A stretch of DNA of 64,000 bases from Glaciibacter superstes DSM 21135 (GCF_000421145.1 NZ_ATWH01000008.1:183099-247098); one strand, 5' to 3'. Shown: positions 41,630 to 51,045, counted from the stretch's first letter. Notes: generated by a model not told the origin, from the letters alone. Numbers and translations are program-made.

Positions 41630-42721
41630 ATGAGCTGGACGATCTCCGAAAACGACATCTCTGACCTTGCTCGCGGCGCGGCGGTGCTTGGAACAGGAGG
41701 CGGCGGTGATCCCTACATCGGTGCGCTGCTGGCGACCCAGGCATTGCGTGCGCACGGCGATGTCACAGTCGTCACTCTCGATGAGGTTCCTGCCGATGCT
41801 GTTGTCCTCACCGTCGCGATGATGGGCGCACCGACCGTCATGGTTGAGAAGCTCCCCAGCCTCGATGAGGTCACGGCGCCCGTGCTGGCACTCGGCACAT
41901 ATCTCGGCCGCCCCGTCACCCACGTCGCCTGCGCCGAGATAGGTGGCGTGAATTCGACAATTCCGATTGCCGCGGCTGCAGCGCTCGGCCTCCCACTCCT
42001 CGACGCGGACGGCATGGGCCGAGCGTTCCCCGAACTGCAGATGGTGCTGCCGACGCTGTACGACATCACCGCTTCACCGCTCGCGTTCAGCGACGAGAAG
42101 GGGAATATCGGCGTCCTCCAGACCGTCGACAACAAGTGGACCGAACGCATCGCCCGCGTCGCATGCGTCGAGATGGGCTGCTCGGTAATGATCTCGGGGT
42201 TCCCCATGTCGGGCGACCAAGCCCGCGAGGCACTCGTTCCGGGCTCCCTCTCCCGCTGTGTCGAGATCGGAAAACAGATCATGTTGGCGCGCGAAGACAA
42301 GGCCGACCCCGTGCAACGCATCGTCGACCTTCTCGGCGGCCGCGAGCTGTTCGCCGGCAAAGTCATCGACGTGCAGCGTGCCACCACAACCGGGTTCGCG
42401 CGGGGCCGAGCACGAATTGAAGGCCCAGATTCGACCCTGACGCTCTCATTCCAGAACGAGCACCTCATCGCAGAGGAGGATGGTCGGATCCTGACGACGA
42501 CCCCCGACCTCATTATCGTGCTGGAGCACGACTCGGGCGAACCCATCACAACCGAAGCCCTCCGTTACGGTCAGCGCATCAGGGTGATCGGCGCCCCCAG
42601 CGACGAGCGATGGCACACCGTTCCTGCCCTGGCCATGGTGGGCCCCGGCTATTTCGGTTATGACCTGCCCCCGCACCGCTTCGACGGCACCATCGAAGCG
42701 CGTCCCGGCGTCGCCGCATGA
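41630..42721 (+). CDS. DUF917 (S-methyl-thiohydantoin desulfurase-like) protein, copy 1
   Basis: A 363-aa DUF917 protein. Conserved blocks: RGAAVLGTGGGGDPYIG, MMGAPTVMVEKLPS, EIGGVNSTIPIAAAAALGLP and LLDADGMGRAFPELQM. The C-terminal half has TTTGFARGRARIEG and GEPITTEALRYGQRIRV. A family member was characterised as an S-methyl-thiohydantoin desulfurase; others accompany HyuA proteins. It starts 1 nt after the HyuA-like gene and overlaps copy 2 by 4 nt, so the three probably form a complex or act in sequence. Confidence 0.9.
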   Translation: MSWTISENDISDLARGAAVLGTGGGGDPYIGALLATQALRAHGDVTVVTLDEVPADAVVLTVAMMGAPTVMVEKLPSLDEVTAPVLALGTYLGRPVTHVACAEIGGVNSTIPIAAAAALGLPLLDADGMGRAFPELQMVLPTLYDITASPLAFSDEKGNIGVLQTVDNKWTERIARVACVEMGCSVMISGFPMSGDQAREALVPGSLSRCVEIGKQIMLAREDKADPVQRIVDLLGGRELFAGKVIDVQRATTTGFARGRARIEGPDSTLTLSFQNEHLIAEEDGRILTTTPDLIIVLEHDSGEPITTEALRYGQRIRVIGAPSDERWHTVPALAMVGPGYFGYDLPPHRFDGTIEARPGVAA

Positions 42722-43821
42722 CCTGGCAGCTCAGGTCGGTCGACCTTCCCGATCTCGCACGCGGCGCGACCCTGCTCGGCACGGGCGGTGGCGGCGACCC
42801 GTACATCGGCAAGATGCTCGTTGAGCGCGTGCTCGGCGAGCGCTCCATCACGATCCTCGACCCAGCCGAACTCGATGACGATCTTTTTGTCATTCCAACG
42901 GCGCAGATGGGCGCACCAACAGTGATGATCGAAAAGATACCGGCAGGCACGGAACCTACTCTTGCGCTCCGAACGCTCGAGGAGCACCTGGGCAAGCGAG
43001 CGGACGCCACGATGCCGATCGAGTGCGGTGGCATCAACTCGATGATCCCCCTCATCGTGGCAGCTGAAACCGGGCTCCCCGTAGTCGATGCCGACGGCAT
43101 GGGGCGAGCCTTCCCCGAACTCTCGATGGAGACGTTCGCGGTCTATGGTGTGCACGGCTCGCCCCTGGCGCTCGCCGGCGAGCGCGGCGAACAGGTGATT
43201 ATCGACACGGGCGATGACGATCGCCAGATGGAGTGGCTTGCCCGCGGGATCACGATCCGGCTCGGCGGCGTTGGCCACATTGCCGAGTACGCCATGAGCG
43301 GGGCAGACGTGAAGCGCACTGCGGTACCGCGCACGATCTCGATGGCGCTCGCCCTCGGCCGCGCCATACGCCTGGCTCGCGAAGCGAATCGCTCACCCTT
43401 TGAGGCGATAGCGGATACTCTCGCGCCAACCCTGTATTCGCACATGCGCGAACTCTTCGCGGGCAAAGTGACTGACGTTGAACGCCGGACGACGGAAGGG
43501 TTCGCGAAGGGTCGCGCAATAATCTCCCCGCTCGATCCAACGGTCGAAGGGAGGTTCGAGATCACGTTCCAGAACGAGAACCTCATCGCACGCCATGACG
43601 GCGCTGTGGTGGCGATCGTGCCCGACCTCATCTGCGTCGTGGACTACGAGTCGGCCGAACCCATCACCACCGAGGGGTTGCGATACGGCCAGCGCGTACG
43701 CGTACTCGGCATCTCGACTCCAGACATGATGCGTACTCCTGACGCACTTGCAGCCTTCGGGCCGGCGGCGTTCGGCATCGCGGAGCCTTTCGTCCCCGTC
43801 GAATCGCACGACCGCACCTGA
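42718..43821 (+). CDS. DUF917 protein, copy 2
   Basis: A 367-aa paralogue of the preceding gene. It keeps LARGATLLGTGGGGDPYIG, MGAPTVMIEKIPAG, IECGGINSMIPLIVAAETGL and VVDADGMGRAFPELSM. The C-terminal block GKVTDVERRTTEGFAKGRA and TTEGLRYGQRVRVLG also align with copy 1, so all family motifs are intact. The pair often occurs as adjacent subunits in hydantoin catabolic operons. The 4-nt overlap indicates coupled translation at matched levels. Confidence 0.9.
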   Translation: MTWQLRSVDLPDLARGATLLGTGGGGDPYIGKMLVERVLGERSITILDPAELDDDLFVIPTAQMGAPTVMIEKIPAGTEPTLALRTLEEHLGKRADATMPIECGGINSMIPLIVAAETGLPVVDADGMGRAFPELSMETFAVYGVHGSPLALAGERGEQVIIDTGDDDRQMEWLARGITIRLGGVGHIAEYAMSGADVKRTAVPRTISMALALGRAIRLAREANRSPFEAIADTLAPTLYSHMRELFAGKVTDVERRTTEGFAKGRAIISPLDPTVEGRFEITFQNENLIARHDGAVVAIVPDLICVVDYESAEPITTEGLRYGQRVRVLGISTPDMMRTPDALAAFGPAAFGIAEPFVPVESHDRT

Positions 43822-43879
43822 TCCGATCGGCGTTCTTCCCCGCTGTGTTCCACAGTTGCCACGCGCCTAGGCTTGCAGG

Positions 43880-44917
43880 ATGGTGAGGACACTCCAGTAC
43901 GAACAGCTGCCGATGCTCGGTCGCGGGTTCTCTCTCCTCGGTTCAGGTGGAGGCGGCACGACCACCATGCTCGAGCTCGCGTTGGCGGATGCTTCCTTGT
44001 GGCCTATGCAGCTGTATGGGCTTGAGGAGCTCGATCCGGCGCTGCCGTGCCTGGGTGCCGCGTTTGTCGGCTCGACTCTCCTGCTCAACGAACGACTGCC
44101 GGGCGACGCGCCGTTCGATCCACTCATCGCGGCGGCGGAGAGATGGCTTGGCATATCTGTGCCTGTTGTCTGTTCCCTGGAGGGCGGTGGGCTCAACGGG
44201 CTCACCCCATTCACCCTCGCCGGGACGCGGATGATGGTGGACGCCGACCTCACCGGCCGGGCGGTACCAGGGCTCGATCAGATGTCGTTGCACGTCGATC
44301 GTGTTCCGGGGGTCATAGCGACGTGCGACACCGGTGCTGGCGGCGTCATGCTCCTGCAGACCGATCGCCCAGCCGATCTGGAGCGGATCGTCCGCGCTGC
44401 TGTTATTCAGGCGGGCGGCGCATGTGGCACGGTGTTCGCGGGCTTCACCGTCGGCGATCTTGCAGAGCACGCGATTCTCGGCGGCACCGCACGGGCGCTC
44501 GAGCTGGGCACGACCTTCGACACCATGGCATCCGAACCGCTGTCCCAACTCTCCGCCGCGCTCGGTGGCCGCGTACTGGGCGAGGGCCGCATCACCGCCG
44601 CCACTTCGCATCCGCGAGACCCCCATGTCAGCTCGGTAGAGATCGCGGGTGTCGGCGGCGAAGTGCACCGCATCGTCAGCAGATCGGAGTCGCTGGCCTT
44701 CATGACGGATGGACGCGTCGAAGCGTCCGCCCCGACGATCATCGTCACCCTCGATTCGATCTCGCGCGACATTCTTGAGGTGACGGCGTTTACGATCGGC
44801 CGTCACGTCTCCGTCATCGAGTTGCCCGCGCCCCATTGGTGGAGCCGGTCCGCGGAACGCATGCGCCACGTGGTGCCTGCTGCATACGGTCTCGACGAAT
44901 TGGAGTTCCCCGGATGA
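43880..44917 (+). CDS. DUF917 protein, divergent copy 3
   Basis: A 345-aa third paralogue. The opening is GRGFSLLGSGGGGTTTMLEL, losing the DPYIG seen in copies 1 and 2. SLEGGGLNGLTPFTLAG replaces the GGVNS block, and VDADLTGRAVPGLDQMS replaces DADGMGRAFPE. The C-terminal ITVDLxS-type region is VTLDSISRDILEVTAFTIGR. These changes at otherwise fixed positions suggest a non-catalytic or differently specific subunit. It lies 58 nt after copy 2 and overlaps the PucR gene by 4 nt. Confidence 0.82.
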   Translation: MVRTLQYEQLPMLGRGFSLLGSGGGGTTTMLELALADASLWPMQLYGLEELDPALPCLGAAFVGSTLLLNERLPGDAPFDPLIAAAERWLGISVPVVCSLEGGGLNGLTPFTLAGTRMMVDADLTGRAVPGLDQMSLHVDRVPGVIATCDTGAGGVMLLQTDRPADLERIVRAAVIQAGGACGTVFAGFTVGDLAEHAILGGTARALELGTTFDTMASEPLSQLSAALGGRVLGEGRITAATSHPRDPHVSSVEIAGVGGEVHRIVSRSESLAFMTDGRVEASAPTIIVTLDSISRDILEVTAFTIGRHVSVIELPAPHWWSRSAERMRHVVPAAYGLDELEFPG

Positions 44918-46431
44918 GCGAGAACCTGCGCCTCCGGGCCTTGCTGGCGCACCCAGCGAACGGTGGCCTCCGTGCGGTAGCCGGACCAGCAGAGGCCGAG
45001 TGGAACGAGGTCGTGATCGAGTCCAACGAGAGCGAGCTCCCTGCCGAAGTGAGTGGGGGCATCGCCATTCTCTCCGCCTCTCCCCCGACAACGCCGTGGC
45101 AGCAAGACGCCCTCATCCGCCGCGTGCGAGACCGGGGTTTCGTTGCGCTCGCAATGCCGGGTATCGATAATTTCGGCGCCGGCAATCTCGCTCTCGCCAC
45201 CCGACTCGGGCTGAGCGTACTTCACGTCGACAAGCCGTTGATGCTTGCCAAGGCCTGTTGGCAGCTACTCGAGGCGCGCGACGCGCTGACTCTCGGCTAC
45301 GTACGAAAGGTCGCGCAATCCATTGAGTACCACGCCACTGGGCTGCCCGATCTCCTCCATCACCTCTCCTCTAACGTCGGTCACGCCATCGCACTCATCG
45401 ATGAGAAGGGCGTGCTGCTTGAAGCAGGTGGCCACTTCGAGCCCGCCATGCATTCTGCCGTCAACTTCGCCCCGTGGGTCGACCTCGCCCGCATCGATGG
45501 CGGCGGCACCGCAGCATCCGTACGCGTCGACAGCCCGAGCAGGGCGGGGCTCCGCATTGCCTTTTTCGGAAACGGCCTGAGCGATCCGCAGCTGCGGGCG
45601 CTCGGGGTCGCAGCTGAAGTGGCAATGCCGGCCGTGGCCGCACGCATTCTCATTGACGAAGTTGTTGCCGTAAACGAGGCGTCCGTGTCATCCGGCCTCC
45701 TGCGGGATTTCCTCGAACAGCGCGGAGGAATTGAGGCTGAGCTCGAGCAGCGATTGTTGGACCACGGATGGCGCACGGCGGGATTCCACCTTGGGTTTCG
45801 GATCCTCGGCCGGACACGTCTCGACAGTTTTCAGCTACTGAGGTTCGTAACACAACAACTCGGCCAACTTGCGGTCGACTCGCACGCAACCATGACCGGT
45901 CGCGGCGTCACCGGCTGGCTCACTTTCACTGAATCGCAGTCCCCTCGCCAACTGGAACAGCACGTATTCTCGCTCCGTAAGGTACACAACACGGTGCGGA
46001 AGGCATTCAACGTCGCAACTGGGGTTGGAGCTTTCGAAAACGGTTCGGCGGGCCTCGTTGCGACCATCAGCGGCGCCACGGATGCCGCACGCATTGCCGC
46101 CAACCGATCGGGGACAGGCTGGTTCGTGCGATTCGATGCGCTGGGTCTCGAGCAACTGCTTCTCTCGTGGACCGAACACGACACTTTTGTGCCGGCGGCG
46201 GAATCCTTGCTCGCTCCGCTGGCCGTCGGTGGCGGCGAGCTTCTCGCCACCTTGTCGGCGTACCTCGATCATGAGTCGGGCACCGCCGCGACCGCAACCG
46301 CACTGCGGCTTCACCGCAACACGGTCGCAACACGCATCCAGCGGGTGCAGGAGCTGCTCGGCGTCGACATGAGCGATCCGGAGACGCGGCTCGCTCTCCA
46401 TCTTGCCTGTCGCGCGGTGCGATCGAAATAG
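44914..46431 (+). CDS. PucR family transcriptional regulator
   Basis: A 505-aa PucR-type regulator. The N-terminal purine-catabolism-like domain includes VRDRGFVALAMPGIDNFGAG. A central GGDEF-like/GAF-like segment follows, and the C-terminal CdaR-type helix-turn-helix is LLATLSAYLDHESGTAATAT then LRLHRNTVATRIQRVQELLG. PucR members are activators for purine, allantoin or hydantoin operons. It ends the operon it probably controls, its ATG overlapping the DUF917 copy 3 stop by 4 nt. Confidence 0.88.
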   Translation: MSENLRLRALLAHPANGGLRAVAGPAEAEWNEVVIESNESELPAEVSGGIAILSASPPTTPWQQDALIRRVRDRGFVALAMPGIDNFGAGNLALATRLGLSVLHVDKPLMLAKACWQLLEARDALTLGYVRKVAQSIEYHATGLPDLLHHLSSNVGHAIALIDEKGVLLEAGGHFEPAMHSAVNFAPWVDLARIDGGGTAASVRVDSPSRAGLRIAFFGNGLSDPQLRALGVAAEVAMPAVAARILIDEVVAVNEASVSSGLLRDFLEQRGGIEAELEQRLLDHGWRTAGFHLGFRILGRTRLDSFQLLRFVTQQLGQLAVDSHATMTGRGVTGWLTFTESQSPRQLEQHVFSLRKVHNTVRKAFNVATGVGAFENGSAGLVATISGATDAARIAANRSGTGWFVRFDALGLEQLLLSWTEHDTFVPAAESLLAPLAVGGGELLATLSAYLDHESGTAATATALRLHRNTVATRIQRVQELLGVDMSDPETRLALHLACRAVRSK

Positions 46432-46508
46432 CCGCAGACAAACTGGTACTGCTCAGGAAGCCTCTTCTCGGGCTTCAGCGAGATTCGAACCACGCCGGCG
46501 CCGTTGGA

Positions 46509-46592
46509 TCAGTGCTCGCCGTGGCACCCGCATTCACAGCTGGTCAAGTGGCACAGCTCATGGAGTTCGTTCTGGCACGTTGTCGCAGTCAT
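46509..46592 (-). CDS. 27-residue Cys/His-rich small peptide
   Basis: Too short for ordinary gene calling. From ATG 46592 the frame reads MTATTCQNELHELCHLTSCE then CGCHGEH and stops at TGA. It has five Cys and four His in 27 residues, clustered in the second half (CECGCHGEH). An ideal GAGGAGG ribosome site precedes the ATG by 5-6 nt. It lies 115 nt downstream of the lipoprotein gene on the same strand, in a gap otherwise without genes. Metal binding is suggested by composition. No known family was recognised. Confidence 0.55.
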   Translation of the reverse strand: MTATTCQNELHELCHLTSCECGCHGEH

Positions 46593-46706
46593 GGCAACCT
46601 CCTCATTCCTATCGATTGTTTCCAGTCTGCGCGCGGCCACTGACGCTGCGGGGTCAGCCATTCGGCGCGTCGCTGTAGCGGAACGGATCGAGGCGGAAAA
46701 CGATGG

Positions 46707-47147
46707 CTAGTTCGCGAGGCTGACCCTGACGGCTTCGAACTCGAATGGGCCGGGGCATTGCCCGAACATCCCGGTTCTCTCCACCGCGATGGGAATCTCG
46801 TGTTCCTCGTCGGCGAGGACGGTCCCATCCGCTCGCGTCACCGCCACACGCAGGGTTCGCTCCTCGCCAATGCCAAGGAAATCGCTCGCGACATACGGCG
46901 CGACCTGCGGAACTTCCCAGCGAGCGCCTTCACCTCGATCGACGACCTCGGGGTCACAGTCCTCGGCGAAACAGGCAGACACCGTCGCATCGCCCGGCAG
47001 GTTCTCGGAGAATTCCAGAATCGCCGGCCCGCTATAGATGTACCCAACGGCGGAACACGCCGTGGTCACGGTGCACGCCGACAGCGATAGCGCAGCGGAG
47101 ATGAGGAATGCAGCCTTCAGAACGTTGCTGAGCGCGGCACCCTTCAT
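46707..47147 (-). CDS. Putative lipoprotein of unknown function
   Basis: A 146-aa secreted protein with a lipoprotein signal, NVLKAAFLISAALSLSAC, followed by a beta-rich domain with additional Cys (ACFAEDCDPEVVD, FGQCPGPFEF). The strands EERTLRVAVTRADGTVLADE and HEIPIAVERTGMFGQ resemble an immunoglobulin-like sandwich. No named domain was recognised. A GTG two codons upstream (47153) is an alternative start. It is preceded by the convergent-facing MalY gene's downstream end. Confidence 0.65.
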   Translation of the reverse strand: MKGAALSNVLKAAFLISAALSLSACTVTTACSAVGYIYSGPAILEFSENLPGDATVSACFAEDCDPEVVDRGEGARWEVPQVAPYVASDFLGIGEERTLRVAVTRADGTVLADEEHEIPIAVERTGMFGQCPGPFEFEAVRVSLAN

Positions 47148-47226
47148 AGCCACAAGCTACCTGCCTGCCGAGCTGGTAACGAACGAGAGGCCTGTTCGTT
47201 ACCCGAACGCAATCGAGCTACCGGCT

Positions 47227-48396
47227 CTAACGACAACTCCGCAGCGCGTCAGCCATCTGGCAGATCGCCTGCTCCAGGATCGGTCGTGGCGTTGCGAAGA
47301 TCATTCGAACGAACCCCGTACCGTTCACCCCACACGACGCGCCATCGGTCATTGCCACCCCTGCACGCTCCATGAAGAACTCAGCCGGGCGGTCGCCTAT
47401 GCCCAGTTCTCGGCAATCCAGCCAGGCGATGTATGTGCCCTCCGGCTGGGTATACCGGATGTCCGGAATATGTTCCTGAATCAGTTCGCCGAGTACCTGC
47501 CGGTTTCGGTCGTTGTAGGCAAGAACCTGGTCCAGCCAGGAGCGACCGGTGGAGTATGCAGCGGTATTGGCCACGACGCCGAGGTTGCTCGCGCCGTGGC
47601 GAGCCATCGATCCCACCTCTTCCCAGATGATGGCGTCCGCATCATTGCTGATGATTACCTGGGCACATTTCAGGCCCGCCAGGTTCCAGGCCTTCGCGGC
47701 CGACGTTCCCGTCACCGTGTGGCGCGCGGCATCCGTTGACACCGAGGCATAGGGAATATGCGTTGCACCGGCGTAGACCAGCGGCGCGTGCACCTCGTCG
47801 GCGAACACACGACCGCCATTGCGCGAGACCACGTCGCTGATCCCGAGCAGTTCCTCGCGGGTGAAGACGCGACCGATCGGGTTGTACGGATTGCACAGCA
47901 GCAGGATGCCTCCGCCATCGCGAAAAGCGCCGTCCAGCGCCTCAAGGTCGATTTCGTCTCGACCATTGTTCTGCACAAGCGGAATCTCGATGATCTCCCG
48001 CCCCAGGTCAGCAGGCACTGTGAGAAATTTCATATATGTCGGTGTCGGAACGATGACTTTTGAGCCCGGCCTCGAATAGTGCCGAATGGCGTGTTCGAGC
48101 GCGGTGATCACGTCAGCGACCGGGTGCACCTGCTCTGGTCGGAGATCCCACCCGAAGTTGTCCCTCTGCCAGTTGGCCGCAGCTTCCGACATCTGATCTG
48201 CTATCCCATTCGGGAGGTAGCCGAACAGGCCTCGATCCGTTGCCGCGCGAACCGCCTGCAGCACCGTCGGAGCGGTGCCGAAGTCCATTTCGGCCACGAA
48301 GGCGCCGATCGTGCCGGGGAATGAGGTCCACTTCGCGCCGCCCGCACGCTGCAACTGGTCAATGCCAATGGAGTCAAAATCGATCATACGACTCAC
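47227..48396 (-). CDS. MalY/PatB family PLP-dependent aminotransferase/C-S lyase
   Basis: A 389-aa fold-type I PLP enzyme. FVAEMDFGTAPTVLQAV opens the MalY family; LLLCNPYNPIGRVFTREEL carries the Asn, VFADEVHAPLVY the pyridine Asp, and TGTSAAKAWNLAGLKCAQ the Schiff-base Lys (Lys235). Members act as cystathionine beta-lyases or aminotransferases. The GTG at 48396 overlaps the regulator stop by 4 nt; an ATG three codons in (48387) is equally plausible. It is cotranscribed with a YheO/DauR-type regulator. Confidence 0.88.
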   Translation of the reverse strand: MSRMIDFDSIGIDQLQRAGGAKWTSFPGTIGAFVAEMDFGTAPTVLQAVRAATDRGLFGYLPNGIADQMSEAAANWQRDNFGWDLRPEQVHPVADVITALEHAIRHYSRPGSKVIVPTPTYMKFLTVPADLGREIIEIPLVQNNGRDEIDLEALDGAFRDGGGILLLCNPYNPIGRVFTREELLGISDVVSRNGGRVFADEVHAPLVYAGATHIPYASVSTDAARHTVTGTSAAKAWNLAGLKCAQVIISNDADAIIWEEVGSMARHGASNLGVVANTAAYSTGRSWLDQVLAYNDRNRQVLGELIQEHIPDIRYTQPEGTYIAWLDCRELGIGDRPAEFFMERAGVAMTDGASCGVNGTGFVRMIFATPRPILEQAICQMADALRSCR

Positions 48397-49199
48397 TTCT
48401 TTCCGCCGAATCCGCTTGCGCCATGGCCAACGGATTCGGATCTCGGATCCCCGTCATCGCCAATCTCGTTGAGGTAGTTGTAGATCGTGAACCGCGTCAC
48501 CCCGAGGGACGCGGCAATCATGTCCACCGCATCGCGCAGCAGGAACATCCCACGCGCCTTGAGGTCGCGAACCACTTCGATCTTGTGTCGTTTATGCATG
48601 AGGTCGACGGGAACCCCGACCTTGTCCACGGCGCCGTGAATCAGGTGCGCTGCCAGTTCATCGACATTGCGTGCGAACACTTCCGGGCTCTCGTGCGTCG
48701 CCCGGTTTCCGCGCGGGTGCGGGTGCGGTGGCGGCTGCGCATCGACACCCGTCGGTGCCGTGGCGTTCCCGAGCATCATGTCGACCACGCCCTGAACGGA
48801 TGTCCACAGTGACAGGTCGGTATTGATGCACAGTGCCGCAACCGCGAGGCCAGAGACATCCCGAATGATCATGGTGGACGACCGAATGTTTCGCCCGTCG
48901 GGAAGCGTCGACACGTAGCCGACCGCGTTATCCCCAGAGGCATCCGAGACCTTTTCGAGGAGCAGGTCCGTGGCGGGGTCACCGACCCTGCGGCCCGTCA
49001 CGTCACCGTAGATGGCAACGATGGAGTTCGGCAACAGGCTCACGTCATGCAGAACAACTTCGCTCGATGACGGCAGCGACTGGCCGATCGGTTCCACCAA
49101 CTGTGTGAACACGGCGATCAGTCGCTCACCATCGATACTGCGGCGTGGCTTCCTGGGTTCACCCAGGTGGCTATCGGCGCCGTCATTGCGAGCAAACAT
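48393..49199 (-). CDS. YheO/DauR-type PAS helix-turn-helix regulator
   Basis: A 268-aa regulator. Residues about 28-130 are the YheO-like PAS domain (SSSEVVLHDVSLLPNSIVAI and GRNIRSSTMIIRD). A His/Pro-rich linker (PPPHPHPRG) follows, and the C-terminal DauR-type helix-turn-helix is DAVDMIAASLGVTRFTIYNY. DauR represses D-arginine catabolism in Pseudomonas. ATG 49199 has GGAGG 8 nt upstream. It is divergent from the peptide-transport operon and overlaps MalY, so it likely controls both. Confidence 0.87.
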   Translation of the reverse strand: MFARNDGADSHLGEPRKPRRSIDGERLIAVFTQLVEPIGQSLPSSSEVVLHDVSLLPNSIVAIYGDVTGRRVGDPATDLLLEKVSDASGDNAVGYVSTLPDGRNIRSSTMIIRDVSGLAVAALCINTDLSLWTSVQGVVDMMLGNATAPTGVDAQPPPHPHPRGNRATHESPEVFARNVDELAAHLIHGAVDKVGVPVDLMHKRHKIEVVRDLKARGMFLLRDAVDMIAASLGVTRFTIYNYLNEIGDDGDPRSESVGHGASGFGGKK

Positions 49200-49266
49200 C
49201 AATCGACCTCCGTGTGTCGTCGTCAGACCAGTGCATCAACGAGACGTTGCAGGATTCAAGAGTTTC

Positions 49267-49295
49267 TTGACTCCGTTCAACCATTGCTCTACATT
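49267..49295 (+). promoter_or_regulatory. Sigma-70-type promoter of dpp operon
   Basis: TTGACT (49267-49272), a 17-nt spacer and TACATT (49290-49295) match the housekeeping promoter consensus well. It points toward the substrate-binding protein gene, with the start codon 70 nt downstream. Confidence 0.65.
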
Positions 49296-49303
49296 ATTCA
49301 CAT

Positions 49304-49318
49304 ATTTAGATATTAAAT
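49304..49318. promoter_or_regulatory. Candidate operator palindrome downstream of dpp promoter
   Basis: ATTTAGATATTAAAT is a perfect dyad (ATTTA / TAAAT) about GATAT. It lies between the promoter -10 box and the ribosome site, where a bound repressor would block transcription. The adjacent YheO/DauR-type protein is the obvious candidate; this is inference. Confidence 0.4.
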
Positions 49319-49365
49319 TCAATCCCCAGCACACAAAGTGGTGCGCCCGACAAGATCCGAGGCAA

Positions 49366-50943
49366 ATGATGAAGAACAGATCCAGCGTCCTCCCCATGAC
49401 GCTCATAACAGTGGGGGCGCTTCTGCTCAGCGGATGTGCCGCCGCAGGCAACGCCGCAGGTTCGGCCGATCGACAGGGAGGGGACCCTGTTGCAGGCGGG
49501 GATCTGGTCATCGCCAGATCCGCCGGTGCCACATCGGTGGACCTCACGACGGTGCACAACAACAACTCCATTTTCGTCGCGGACCAGATCATGGAACCGC
49601 TCTTCATGGGGACAGACGATGGCAAGGAGGTGAAGCCCTGGCCCGCCGAGGGCTATGAAGTATCGGATGATCTCCTGACCTACACCGTCACGCTGCGTGA
49701 CGACGTGACGTTCTCCAACGGCGATCCGATGACCGCCGATGATGTCAAGTTCTCGATCGAAGCGACCACCAAGACCGCCGACACCGGCGGCTGGGGCTAC
49801 CTCAACGAGGGCATCGACACGATCACCGTGATTGACGACACCACCGTGCAGATCATGGTCAAATACCCCTGGTCGCCGTTCATCGCGGTCCTCTCGCTGT
49901 TCAGCAATGCGATCGTGCCGGCGAACTACGGCGGTGTCTCAGCTGAAGAGTTCTACGAGGCCCCGGTCGGCACCGGACCGTTCGCGTGGGGCGAGTGGAA
50001 GAAGGGCCAATCGCTGAAGCTCGTCAAGAACGAAAACTACTGGCAGAAGGGCAAGCCTTACCTCGACAGCGTGACCTGGACGGTTGTGCCCGACGTGAAT
50101 ACTCGCAAGCTTCAGCTGCAGGGCGGTCAGATCGACATCGACGAAGCGCCGGACTGGTCGAGCTTCAGCTCGCTGGAGAACACCCCGGGCATCGTCGCAA
50201 CCGCCTTCAAATCCACCCTGATCAGTCACGTCGCTTTCAACCAGTTGAGTAAGCCGTTCGACGATGTCCACGTGCGACGCGCCATTGCCTTCGCGATCGA
50301 CCGCGAGGCATTGATCGACGCTGTCCTGTTCGGAAACGGCACCCCAGCCAACTCGCTCCTCAATCCCGGAAGCCCGTACTACGACAAAGACGTGAAGGGC
50401 CCCACATACGACATCGAGAAGGCAAAGGCTGAGCTGGCGATGTCATCGGTGCCAGACGGGTTCTCCACGTCCATCTCGATCTCGTCTGGCAACACCGAGC
50501 AGGCATCCAATGCCCAGATCATCCAGTCAGAACTGGCGGAGATCGGTATCGACATGGAGATCAAGCCGCTGGAGCCGACGGCGACCAGGCAGGCGGTTCA
50601 GTCCGGCGACTTCGACATGACCCTGACGGGCTGGACGATGGATATGCCAGACCCCGACCACTGGACGACGTTTGCCGTCGACCCAGACGGAGGCGCGAAG
50701 TCGGACTACACCAGCTACAACAACCCAGAAGTGATTGCGCTGAACAAAGCGGCTCAGCGTGAGAACGATCCGAAGAAGCGCGCCGAGCTGTACACGGAGC
50801 TGCAGCAGATCACGGGAGACGACGCCTTTCTCGCGTACCTCTACTACTCGCCGTACGCCTGGGCGACGACAGACAAAGTGAACGACTTCTTCGTCACACC
50901 GCTCGGCAACTACCACCTCGAAGACGTCTACAAGTCGGAATAG
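49366..50943 (+). CDS. Peptide ABC transporter substrate-binding lipoprotein (DppA/OppA-type SBP_bac_5)
   Basis: A 525-aa family 5 solute-binding protein. The signal peptide PMTLITVGALLLSGC carries a lipobox. The mature protein has GGDLVIARSAGATSVDLTTV, YTVTLRDDVTFSNGDPMTAD then DVKFSIE, the SBP_bac_5 signature, and VGTGPFAWGEWKKGQSLKLV. Two tandem ATGs (49366, 49369) follow a GAGG. It is the first gene of a five-component uptake operon for di-/oligopeptides or related substrates. Confidence 0.93.
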   Translation: MMKNRSSVLPMTLITVGALLLSGCAAAGNAAGSADRQGGDPVAGGDLVIARSAGATSVDLTTVHNNNSIFVADQIMEPLFMGTDDGKEVKPWPAEGYEVSDDLLTYTVTLRDDVTFSNGDPMTADDVKFSIEATTKTADTGGWGYLNEGIDTITVIDDTTVQIMVKYPWSPFIAVLSLFSNAIVPANYGGVSAEEFYEAPVGTGPFAWGEWKKGQSLKLVKNENYWQKGKPYLDSVTWTVVPDVNTRKLQLQGGQIDIDEAPDWSSFSSLENTPGIVATAFKSTLISHVAFNQLSKPFDDVHVRRAIAFAIDREALIDAVLFGNGTPANSLLNPGSPYYDKDVKGPTYDIEKAKAELAMSSVPDGFSTSISISSGNTEQASNAQIIQSELAEIGIDMEIKPLEPTATRQAVQSGDFDMTLTGWTMDMPDPDHWTTFAVDPDGGAKSDYTSYNNPEVIALNKAAQRENDPKKRAELYTELQQITGDDAFLAYLYYSPYAWATTDKVNDFFVTPLGNYHLEDVYKSE

Positions 50944-51045
50944 TACAGCGGCCACCGAGGCTGTGCGGTACTGCGTTCCGCACAGCTCTGAGGGGGCGAC
51001 TCAGACTGAGTCGCTCCCTCAGGCCCCGAACGCGAGGAGACAACA

